Origin: Granulicella sp. 5B5
GTDB taxonomy: Bacteria; Acidobacteriota; Terriglobia; Terriglobales; Acidobacteriaceae
Assembly: GCF_014083945.1 (NCBI RefSeq)
Contig: NZ_CP046444.1
Coordinates: 558,001-622,000, forward strand
DNA: 64,000 bases
Reading direction: 5' to 3'
Shown here: positions 51,670 to 60,100 of the stretch, one piece after another
How positions within the stretch are numbered: position 1 is the first letter of the stretch
Layout: every line of letters begins with the position of its first letter
Translations under genes and position numbers: made by a program
The notes under the pieces: model-generated
Told to the model about the DNA's origin: nothing
What the model saw: only the letters and a program-made list of their open reading frames with translations
Databases searched by the model: none

Positions 51670-51757
51670 CTCGTCCTCGCGCCGCGTCTCATCACCGTGT
51701 CTGCCTCTTTAACGCACGGCTGCGCGGAATATTGTAGCCAGTACGCAACAACCCTCT

Positions 51758-51912
51758 GTGCAGTTCGCAAAACATCTGTCTGACTGCCTCGCTATCGCCA
51801 TCGTGGCCACCAGCATCACGCTCCCCGTAGCCAAGTTCGCCGACGGCGCATGGATCGCCGCCATCCTCACCCCCGCGCTCGTCGTAAAACACTCGTGGCA
51901 GGCCCTCTCCAC
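51758..51912 (+). pseudogene. Possible remnant of an APC-type transporter
   Basis: In this frame a short run, AIVATSITLPVAKFADGAWI followed by AAILTPALVVK, resembles the final helices of amino acid/polyamine permeases (the VSKFxEGAW pattern). Nothing upstream continues the match and the frame decays after it. I see no other gene in the 360-base gap between the sigma factor gene and the toxin gene. Similarity judged by eye only. Confidence 0.3.
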
Positions 51913-52031
51913 AACCAGCGCGCCCGATCTTAAAACTCCTCATACTCCTAAGAGGCATCCAGCGCATCATGGTCATCAATATCCCCTGGCACCTCTAGCT
52001 TTATATTGCAAAAAAGGTATATAGTTTCTCC

Positions 52032-52355
52032 ATGTCCTGGATCGTGGAGTTTCTTGATGAGGATGTGAAAGTTTTGTTTGACTCTCTGCCGCTGGACATG
52101 CGTGCTCATTTCCAACGAATCGTAGAACTCATTCAGTCGCATGGTCTCGAGCGCGTCCGCGAACCTTATGTAAAGCATCTCGAAGGAGCTCTATGGGAGA
52201 TGCGCATGAAGGGAAGAAGCGGTATCGCTCGTGCCGTCTACGTGACCGCGATTGGCAAACGGATTGTCGTAGTACATGTCTTCACCAAGAAGACCCAGAA
52301 AACGCCCCGTCGCGAGATCGAAACAGCCCTCAAACGGGCAAAGGAGGTCGAATGA
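52032..52355 (+). CDS. HigB/RelE-like toxin (phage Gp49-like family)
   Basis: 107 residues: VEFLDEDVKVLFDSLPLDMR, then EPYVKHLEGALWEMRMKGRSGIARAVYVTAIGKRIVVVHVF in the core and a Lys/Arg-rich end KKTQKTPRREIETALKRAKE. This is the fold of HigB-type mRNA-cutting toxins. Its stop overlaps the ATG of the XRE antitoxin gene. Codon use is AT-richer than neighbours. A TATATAG sequence in the AT-rich DNA just upstream is a likely -10. Confidence 0.88.
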   Translation: MSWIVEFLDEDVKVLFDSLPLDMRAHFQRIVELIQSHGLERVREPYVKHLEGALWEMRMKGRSGIARAVYVTAIGKRIVVVHVFTKKTQKTPRREIETALKRAKEVE

Positions 52356-52675
52356 AGCGCAAGTTCATCCCTGTTGAAGACTCCTTCGCACAATGGAAGA
52401 AAGACCCTAAGTATGCGGCGGCCTACGATGCTTTGGAAGAAGAGTTCGCCTTCGCCTCGTCTCTTATCAAGGCTCGAACCGCAGCAGACATGACGCAGGC
52501 TCAGGTCGCCGAAGCCATGGGAACCACACAGGCCGTCGTGGCTCGCCTTGAAAGCGGAAGAGTCCGCCCATCGACTCGAACCTTGGAGCGATTTGCCAAA
52601 GCAACTCACTCCAGGCTCCGCATCATCTTCGAACCACAAGTTCGGCCCGCTCGCTCTCGAGCAAATACAAAATAA
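52352..52675 (+). CDS. HigA-like XRE-family antitoxin
   Basis: 107 residues. ATG overlaps the toxin stop and has an ideal AAAGGAGG site. The helix-turn-helix reads RTAADMTQAQVAEAMGTTQAVVARLESGRV (about residues 46-75), with the RPSTRTLERFAKATHSRLRI end of HigA proteins. It neutralises the toxin and represses the pair. Confidence 0.9.
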   Translation: MKRKFIPVEDSFAQWKKDPKYAAAYDALEEEFAFASSLIKARTAADMTQAQVAEAMGTTQAVVARLESGRVRPSTRTLERFAKATHSRLRIIFEPQVRPARSRANTK

Positions 52676-52805
52676 TCGGCAAGCCCCAATATAACAACCA
52701 CTTACAACGGCGCCCTCTTGACACACCCCGTACAATAGAACCAGAAGGAAAAATCCGCAATCGTCCCCACGCCTCGGCCCAGCCGGGGCGTCCGCATTTA
52801 ACTGC

Positions 52806-52865
52806 CATCCACCCCTAACCCCAATCAGCTCCGGATCTTACCCCCCAAACCACCGGGGCTACCCC
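52806..52865. repeat. Family B repeat
   Basis: ATCCACCCCTAACCCCAATC, AGCTCCGGATCTTACCCCCC, AAACCACCGGGGCTACCCC. It lies in the leader of the Cys/His-knuckle gene, ending about 40 bases before its ATG. Confidence 0.8.
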
Positions 52866-52903
52866 ACTTGCTACTTACTAACTACTTGCTGAACCGAGGA
52901 AAC

Positions 52904-53794
52904 ATGCCCACCTACTTCGCCCCTATCCCCGCCGACGACACCACTCGCTACCAGTGCCGCCACATCTTCCCCGACGGCCGCCGCTGCGGCTCGCCCTGCC
53001 TCCGCAACGAGCCGCTCTGCTACCACCACCACACCACCCGCCGCCCCATCGAAGACGCCGCCGCCCGCAAGTCCCGCCTCGGCACCTACACCTTTCCCTC
53101 CAGCGAGATCGCCGACCGCTCCGGTATCCAACTCGCCCTCGGCCAGGTCCTCGAGCGCATCGCCTCTAACGACCTCGACCCCCGCCGCGCCGGTCTGCTC
53201 CTCTACGGACTCCAGATCGCCAGCCTCAACCTGCCCCGCAATCCCAACCCCATGCAGACCGCCACCTACGTCGAAGAGCTCACCGAAGACCCCGCCCTCG
53301 GCACCCTCGCTCCACCCGCCGAAATCCCCCAGAACGGCACCACCAGCGTCCTCGCCAGCCTCATCAATCGCCTCAGCAACATGGAAGTCTCCACCGCCGA
53401 GCCGGAACCCGAACCCACCATCGAATACCTCATCCCCGCAGAGCCTCCAATAGAAGACCTCACCTCCACCACAGACCCAGAGGAAACAGCCACACCCCTC
53501 CCCACCCTGCAAGCCGTAACCGACCCGTCTTTTCTACTCCCCACTCCCTATTCCCTACTCCCTGCTTCTCCCCTATCCCCTGCTCTCCAACGCCAGGTAC
53601 TGGTGAACAAACGCGATCGCCATACTCCCCTCGCCCACGCCGCTCGACACGCGCTTGATAGACTCCGCCCGCACATCGCCCGCGCAGAAGACCCCCGGCA
53701 GGTTCGTCTCCAGCGGAAACGCCGGCCGCGCCGCTTCTCGCCACGTCGTCAGGTCGCGCCCGGTGCAGATGTACCCTGCACTGTTCCGCTGTAG
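52904..53794 (+). CDS. Acidobacterial Cys/His-knuckle protein with repeat-extended C-terminus
   Basis: 296 residues from ATG 52904 (CCGAGGAAAC before it). The N-terminus has a putative zinc knuckle YQCRHIFPDGRRCGSPC, then NEPLCYHHH. Next a conserved-looking helical part, GQVLERIASNDLDPRRAGLL and LYGLQIASLNLP, which I associate with Acidobacteria but cannot name. From about residue 209 the frame crosses a heptamer repeat (FLLPTPYSLLPASPLSPALQ) and then runs for 222 bases antisense to the reductase gene, so the last 70-80 residues are probably not original. Function unknown. Confidence 0.7.
   Translation: MPTYFAPIPADDTTRYQCRHIFPDGRRCGSPCLRNEPLCYHHHTTRRPIEDAAARKSRLGTYTFPSSEIADRSGIQLALGQVLERIASNDLDPRRAGLLLYGLQIASLNLPRNPNPMQTATYVEELTEDPALGTLAPPAEIPQNGTTSVLASLINRLSNMEVSTAEPEPEPTIEYLIPAEPPIEDLTSTTDPEETATPLPTLQAVTDPSFLLPTPYSLLPASPLSPALQRQVLVNKRDRHTPLAHAARHALDRLRPHIARAEDPRQVRLQRKRRPRRFSPRRQVAPGADVPCTVPL
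53532..53588. repeat. Family D heptamer repeat inside a coding region
   Basis: TTCTACTCCCCACTCCCTAT, TCCCTACTCCCTGCTTCTCC, CCTATCCCCTGC. It spans the junction of the Cys/His-knuckle gene and the end of the convergent reductase gene. Confidence 0.8.
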
Positions 53795-55246
53795 CTCCTT
53801 CGGCAGCCACGCCGTGTTGGCCTTCGCACCGATCATCACGAACAACGCATCCACATCTTTCGTAACGATCACCTCCGCCTCGCCCGGCACCCGCTTCCGG
53901 AACGTCACCCGCTCCAGGTGGTCCTCACCTTCGGCGCGGATCACCTCCGTGTACGGTGAGATCTTGATGTTCTTCTGCTTCCCAAGCTGGTCAATCAGGT
54001 ACTGCGACATCGTCAGCGTCAGCCCTTCGCCGCGCACCAGCACAATCACGTCGCTCGCGTAGTGCGAAAAGTACATCGCCGCCTGCCCCGCCGAGTTGCC
54101 GCCGCCCACGATGAAGATCTTCTTGCCCATGATGTTCACCGTCTCATCCCGCGACGCGCCGTAGTACACGCCGCGTCCACGGAACTGGTCCACGCCCTCC
54201 GCATCCAGCCTCCGCCACTCAACACCCGTCGCCAGCACCACCGCGCTTGACGTCACCCGGTCGCCGCCGTCGAGCTCAATGCAGTGCCGCCCGTTCTCCA
54301 GCAGGAACATCGACTCCACCGTGCGCGTCATCGCAATCTCCGCGCCAAACCGCTGCGCCTGCTTCAACGCCTTGTCCGCCAGCTCATCGCCCGACACACC
54401 ATTCGGAAACCCTAGGTAGTTCTCAATCCGCGAGCTCGTCCCCGCCTGCCCGCCGCACGCGGACTTCTCCACGATCAGCACTTTCAACCCTTCGGACGCG
54501 CCATACACCCCCGCGGCCAGCCCCGCCGGCCCCGCGCCAACCACCACCACGTCGTACTCCTGCTGCTTCGGCTTCGTGTTGATCCCCAGCGCCTCCGCCA
54601 CATTCCGCACCGTCGGTACCTTCACGCAGCTTTCCCGGTCCACCACAATCGCCGGAGAAAGAATCGGCTCACCCGAGCGGTCGAGCATGCACACCGGCAC
54701 GCGGTCTGCGTCGCGCGCCTGATCGATCCATTCATACGGAATTCGGTTCGCCGACAGGAACGCACGAATCTCGCGACAGTCCTCGTCATACTGCGTGCCA
54801 ATAATCAGCACCCGCGCCGACGGCGTCTCACGCACAAACTCGCCCACCCCACTCAAACGGTCGGTCATCGTCTGCAGGATCACGGCACTGCACTTCTCGG
54901 AGGTATGGATCAGCTCAAACAGTAGTTGTGGATCAAAACGGGCGACACGGGCGTGAGTCTTCGCCTTCACCGACGCAAACGAAGGCGCCAGCAGCAACAC
55001 CGGGATCTCCCCAAAGAACGAACCCGGCTTGTACTCGGCAATAGCCTGCTGTTGCCCAAGGATCTCCTTGACGACCTTCATCTCTCCATCGAGCAGCACA
55101 AAGAAGTGGGCCGTCTCCCCCTCACGCACCAGCCACTCGCCCGCCGCCAGCTTCACGTCGGCCGCGCGCTCGGCAAACCGCTGCCGCTCGTTTTCTTCCA
55201 GACAAGCAAAGATGGGTATACTCTCGAGTTCCTGCGCCGTAATCAT
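53573..55246 (-). CDS. Cyclic nucleotide-binding / thioredoxin reductase-like fusion
   Basis: 557 residues in three parts. Residues 1-125: cNMP-binding domain (FVLLDGEMKVVKE, YKPGSFFGEIPVL). Residues 140-220: thioredoxin/glutaredoxin-like segment (VLIIGTQYDEDCREIRAFLSANRIPYE). Residues 230-557: thioredoxin reductase-like flavoprotein with FAD motif VVVVGAGPAGLAAG, NADPH motif IFIVGGGNSAGQAA and GVFCAGDV. The redox-active CxxC of thioredoxin reductase (CATC) is replaced by GASR at 363-366, so it cannot act as a normal thioredoxin reductase. Probably an NADPH-using flavoprotein controlled by a ligand on the sensor domain. Confidence 0.9.
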   Translation of the reverse strand: MITAQELESIPIFACLEENERQRFAERAADVKLAAGEWLVREGETAHFFVLLDGEMKVVKEILGQQQAIAEYKPGSFFGEIPVLLLAPSFASVKAKTHARVARFDPQLLFELIHTSEKCSAVILQTMTDRLSGVGEFVRETPSARVLIIGTQYDEDCREIRAFLSANRIPYEWIDQARDADRVPVCMLDRSGEPILSPAIVVDRESCVKVPTVRNVAEALGINTKPKQQEYDVVVVGAGPAGLAAGVYGASEGLKVLIVEKSACGGQAGTSSRIENYLGFPNGVSGDELADKALKQAQRFGAEIAMTRTVESMFLLENGRHCIELDGGDRVTSSAVVLATGVEWRRLDAEGVDQFRGRGVYYGASRDETVNIMGKKIFIVGGGNSAGQAAMYFSHYASDVIVLVRGEGLTLTMSQYLIDQLGKQKNIKISPYTEVIRAEGEDHLERVTFRKRVPGEAEVIVTKDVDALFVMIGAKANTAWLPKELQRNSAGYICTGRDLTTWREAARPAFPLETNLPGVFCAGDVRAESIKRVSSGVGEGSMAIAFVHQYLALESRG

Positions 55247-55331
55247 GTCTCTATTCTTTCACCCTTCGCGCTCCTCCTCCAAGCGCACGATTTCGTACAC
55301 TAAGCGATAAGGTAAGTTCAGATGAGTGGCC

Positions 55332-55420
55332 CGCTTTGAAGGGGCATGACCTCAGTCGTGCCGGCCCAAACGCTAAACGCATCAGGACTAGCCCCTGAAG
55401 GATGTCTGAAGGCATTCAAG
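55332..55420. repeat. Family A paired repeat (diverged)
   Basis: GCTTTGAAGGGGCATGACCT followed by CAGTCGTGCC, then about 35 bases later GGACTAGCCCCTGAAGGATG. The stems are weaker than in other copies. It fills most of the gap between the divergent reductase and radical SAM genes. Confidence 0.7.
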
Positions 55421-55490
55421 GCTCCCCGAAACGTAGCCCGAATCACGCACCCATTACCGCAGTCTGTCAGATTGCATCACACAGTCTGGT

Positions 55491-57107
55491 ATGAAACTCG
55501 TCCCTATTCGCGAAGCATCGACTGGACTTGCCCCGCTGCCGCCTGATGTCGCAGCCATCACGCGCCGCATCCTCTGCGTCTTCCCTCGCTACACCAAGAG
55601 CTTCGGCACCTTCAACAACGCCTACCCGCTGCTCGGCGTCAAGGCCTTCATGCCCCCGCAGGGACTGCTCACCATCGCAGCCTATCTCCCAAAGCACTGG
55701 GAAGTCCGCTTCATCGACGAGAACGTCGCTCCCGCCCGCAAGCGCGACTTCGCCTGGGCCGACGCCGTCTTCGTCAGCGGCATGCACATCCAGCGCAACG
55801 CCATCAACTCGATCAACGCGCGCGCCCACGCTCTCAACAAGCCCACCGCACTCGGCGGCCCCTCCGTTTCTGGCTGCGCAGAGTACTACCCCGACTTCGA
55901 CTACCTCCACATCGGCGAGCTCGGAGACGCCACCAACCAGCTCATCGCCGCCATCGCACGCAGCACCCAGCGCCCCGCAACCCAGCAGGTCTTCACCACT
56001 GCCGAGCGCCTCAAGCTCTCTGACTTCCCCACCCCGGCCTACGATCTCGCCGGCATGTACAACTACTTCCTCGCCAACGTCCAGTTCTCCTCCGGCTGCC
56101 CCTACCGCTGCGAGTTCTGCGACATCCCCGAGCTCTACGGCCAGAACCCACGCCTCAAAACACCCGAGCAGATTCTAAAAGAATTGGACGCCATCGTCGC
56201 CGGCGGCGCAGTCGGCGCAGTCTACTTCGTCGACGACAACTTCGTCGGCAACCGCAAGGCTGCCAAAGAACTCCTGCCCCACCTCATCGAGTGGCAGAAG
56301 AAAAACAAATATCCCCTCGAGTTCGCCTGCGAAGCCACCCTCAACATCGTCCGCTCCCCCGACCTCCTGGAGATGATGCGCGAAGCCAGCTTCTGGACCA
56401 TCTTCTGCGGCATCGAGACGCCCGAAACCGACGCCCTCAAAGCCATGTCCAAGCAGCAAAACAACGAGATCCCGCTCCTTGAAGCCGTGCAGACGCTCAA
56501 CAGCTACGGCATCGAAGTCGTCAGCGGCATGATCATGGGCCTCGACACCGACACCTACCAAACCCCCGACCGCATCCTCGAATTCGTCGAAGCCTCGAAG
56601 ATCCCCGTCCTCACCATCAACCTGCTCGAAGCCCTGCCGCGCACCCCACTCTACCGCCGCCTGCAGGACGAAGGCCGCCTCATCGAAGACGCAACAGGCC
56701 GCGAATCGAATGTTGACTTCAAGCTTCCCTACAACGACGTCGTAGCGATGTGGCGCCGCACCTTCTCAACCGCCTTCGCACCCGAGGCCATCTACCGCCG
56801 CTTCGCCTACAACCAGCAGCACACCTACCCCAACCGCATCGCCATCCCGCCCGCGGGAAAAATCAGCCTCGCGAACATCTACCGCGGCTTCAGTACCCTC
56901 GCCAAGCTCATGGTCCGCGTCGGCATCTTCTCCAACTACCGCAAGATCTTCTGGAGGATGGCATGGCCCTGCCTCAAGCAACTCGACATCGAAGACGTCA
57001 TCCACGTCTCCCTCGTCGCGCACCACATGATCAGCTACGCCCGCGAGGCCGAAGCCGGCTTCCAGAGCGCCGCCTTCTACTCCCCCAACGTAGAACACGC
57101 CACCTGA
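55491..57107 (+). CDS. B12-binding radical SAM protein, HpnP-like (candidate hopanoid C-2 methylase)
   Basis: 538 residues. N-terminal B12-binding domain: ILCVFPRYTKSFGTFNNAYP, GVKAFMPPQGLLTIAAYLP, VRFIDENVAPA, FVSGMHIQR and LGGPSVSG. Radical SAM centre: GCPYRCEFCDIPELYG with Cys203, Cys207 and Cys210 (CxxxCxxC). A DUF4070 C-terminal region follows (LVAHHMISYAREAEAG). From memory, the order and wording of these motifs match HpnP, which methylates hopanoids at C-2 and is reported from some Acidobacteria. No hopanoid synthesis gene is in the window, so other B12 radical SAM methylases remain possible. Confidence 0.72.
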   Translation: MKLVPIREASTGLAPLPPDVAAITRRILCVFPRYTKSFGTFNNAYPLLGVKAFMPPQGLLTIAAYLPKHWEVRFIDENVAPARKRDFAWADAVFVSGMHIQRNAINSINARAHALNKPTALGGPSVSGCAEYYPDFDYLHIGELGDATNQLIAAIARSTQRPATQQVFTTAERLKLSDFPTPAYDLAGMYNYFLANVQFSSGCPYRCEFCDIPELYGQNPRLKTPEQILKELDAIVAGGAVGAVYFVDDNFVGNRKAAKELLPHLIEWQKKNKYPLEFACEATLNIVRSPDLLEMMREASFWTIFCGIETPETDALKAMSKQQNNEIPLLEAVQTLNSYGIEVVSGMIMGLDTDTYQTPDRILEFVEASKIPVLTINLLEALPRTPLYRRLQDEGRLIEDATGRESNVDFKLPYNDVVAMWRRTFSTAFAPEAIYRRFAYNQQHTYPNRIAIPPAGKISLANIYRGFSTLAKLMVRVGIFSNYRKIFWRMAWPCLKQLDIEDVIHVSLVAHHMISYAREAEAGFQSAAFYSPNVEHAT

Positions 57108-57130
57108 GCCGACATCTCTACTCCTCTCCC

Positions 57131-60100
57131 CTAAACCGGCTCATCCGCGACCACCGACGCGGCATCATCCTCTTCGACCACATTGCGCTTCGGTGACCGT
57201 GCTCCCAGCGCCATCTGCTCCAGAAACCGCCGTACTTCATACTTCGCAACCTTCGCCGCATACGTCACATTCGCAGCGATGGCTGTAACCTCATTCGCCG
57301 CCTTCGTCCGCTCCGAAGCCTGCGCCGAGCAGCTCTCCGAAGCAGCCAACAGAGCTGGTAGCTTCAGCCAGCACACAAACGCCTCCAGCTTCTCGCGCTC
57401 GAACCGCTCCACCTTTACCACCGTATCGAGATCGACGGTCTCCACCTCGCCTGTCTCCTGCACGCCCGTCAGCCACCGCACATCGCCATCACTCCAGAAC
57501 GCACTCGAAGCCACCGCCTCCGAACACGACTTGTACGTGCTCATCAGCAACAGCACGCGCACCTGCGCCGCTTCGCGCCACACCTGTTCGCCCGTCTCGC
57601 CCACGGCGGAGAACACCTCTGCCAGCGCATGACGCAGCCGCAACTCGTCATAGACCGCCAACGCAGCCGCCGGTGAAGGTAGCGCCCGCACCGCGATCCA
57701 CGCCAGCACGGGCGCCCACATCTGCGCCGCGTGCCCATGCATCCCCTGGCAAGGCAGCATGGCCCGCGCCGCGCTCTGCAGCGCCTCAGGAAACTTCATC
57801 ACCAGCTCCGGCAGTTGCAGCGCCGCCGCAGCCATCGCAGCGCAGCTCTCACCCTTGGCTCCCGTGCTGCACTCCATCGCCCACACAGACGAGCCATCCT
57901 CCAGCACCTCGGGCCGCGCCAGCCGCATCGCCGTCTCGCGGAACCCGCGCACGCTCTCCACAAACGCCACCAGCCCCGGCTCCAGAACAGGCGCAGGAGT
58001 CACCTTCACCACATCGTCAACAACCGCATCGGCTTCAACGGCAGAAGCCTTCACAACCTCCGCAGACTTCGCTTCCACCGCCGGCGCACTCGCCGCCTTC
58101 GCCAGCGCGGCCTTCACGAACGACTGAATATTCGCCTCATTGATCACCGCATGGAGCGCCTCCACCAGCGGCTGCAGCCGAAGCTCGGTCAATGCATCAT
58201 CTACGCTGTACACACCCGAACCATTCAGTGCATCGCACAACCTATCCCACGGATACGCCTCCGTCGGCTGCAGCGCCCGCCACTCCACCAGCACCATGTG
58301 CTGATATCCACGCAGTTCCACCGTCAACCCATGCTCGCGCAGATCGCTCGCGCGCCGCAGAAACTCCAGCCCCTGCACCGTATCGCGATACGCCATCACC
58401 ATCCACGGCTCGCCCGGAAGCCGCAACCCATCGCCCAGGTCCTTCTGCCGGAAGTTCCCCGTATGCTTCTCCAGGTATCCCACCGACGTACGAATCGTCC
58501 CATGCGTCGACTCGTACCGGTTGTTGTACAGAATCACCCCACGCTGCCCCTCATACATGTTCGAGTACGCAAACACGTTCTCGTCCACATGCCCATACCC
58601 TGTCCAGAAGTCGTACAGCAAAAAGTTCTCACTCTCCGCCCACAGCTTGCGGTTCTTCAGCAGCGGCGCAATCAGGTAGTTGTGCCGCCCAATCAGATCG
58701 TTGTTCGGATGCTCATCCAGCCGTGCCACCTTGAAGTCCATGCCATAGCGTTCGGTATAACCCTCAATCTGCCCATGCCCAAACATCGGCAGCCCCGGCA
58801 GCGTCGCCAGCAGCACACTTGTCCCAAAGTACTTGTCGCCCGACCCGAACTGGTCGATCGCCGTCCGCTCATCCGGGTTGCTCATAAAGTTCACATACCG
58901 CTTCAGGATCTCCGGATCGAACTCAACCGTCTTCTTCAGATAGCTCCGATACTTCGCATTCTCCTCATCGCGCAGCATATTCATAAACGCCGAGTTATAC
59001 ACCCGATGCATCCCCAGCGTGCGCACAAAGTAGCTCTCCAGCAGCCAGAACGCCTCCGCCAGCAACAACGTACCCGGCACTTCCACAGCAACGCGGTCCA
59101 CCACCTCGCGCCAGAACTCATGCGGCATCAGCTCATTGAACTGCTCGTCTGAAATCGCATACTCCGCGCGCGAAGGAATCGACCCACCCGCACCCGGCAG
59201 CGGAAACCACAGACGCTGCACATGCCGCTTCGCCAGCACCATCGCGGCATCAAACCGGATGATCGGAAACCGCCGCGCCACATTCAAAATCACCTGCATC
59301 ACATGCTCGCGCACCTCGGCCTTCGAGTAGTCCAGCTGCGCCGTATCGTTCCACGCAAACATCGTCCCATCGTTGCCGTGATACACAAACCGCGTCTGCC
59401 CATCGCGATAATGCCGCAGCCGATACACCACCGCCGCATCCGTCTGGTCGTAGTAGTGGTCCTCGATCTTGATCTCCACCCGGCTGTCCGTCGACAGGTC
59501 CGGCCCCTCAAAGCTGTAAGCCGGGTACGGACTGTCATGCCTCCACAAAAACCAGTCCGGATGCTCAATCACCCAATCCGAATCCAGTCCCATGTGGTTC
59601 GGCACCATATCGCTCGCCAGCCGCAGCCCCACGCGCGAAGCCCTCCAGCGCAGGTCTTCATACGCCTGCTCGCCACCCAGGTCCTCCGCAATCAAATAAT
59701 CCTTCAGCGAGTAGGCTGAAGCCACCGCATCTCTGTTCCCACGCAGCCGCTTGATCGTCTTCGAAGCCCGGCTCCGCTCCCACAACCCGATCAGCCACAA
59801 CCCCGTAATCCCGCGGTCCGCAAGTATCTGCAGCTCTTCATCCGGAATCTGGTCCAGCCGGTGAATGTGCCGCAGATACTTCTTCGACAGCTGCTCCAGC
59901 CACACATACGTGCTCTTCGCGATCAGCACCGCCGTCGGCATCCACGCCTGGTCCGCGCTGAACGCCTCATACTCATTCAGCGGAGCCTGGTAGTCATGCG
60001 CATACCGCCGACGTCGCACACCATCCGCACCTGTTATCCACTCACTCTCGAACCCCACAAACTCATCGCCGACAAACCCCTCCCCTCCAAACCCCGGCGC

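Noticed and set aside
51692-51979. A 95-codon minus-strand frame between the sigma gene and the toxin gene
   Set aside because: No ribosome site, no motif, and it opposes the APC-like remnant frame.
52718-52736. TTGACA and TACAAT boxes upstream of the Cys/His-knuckle gene
   Set aside because: They are only 7 bases apart, so they cannot form a normal sigma-70 promoter together.
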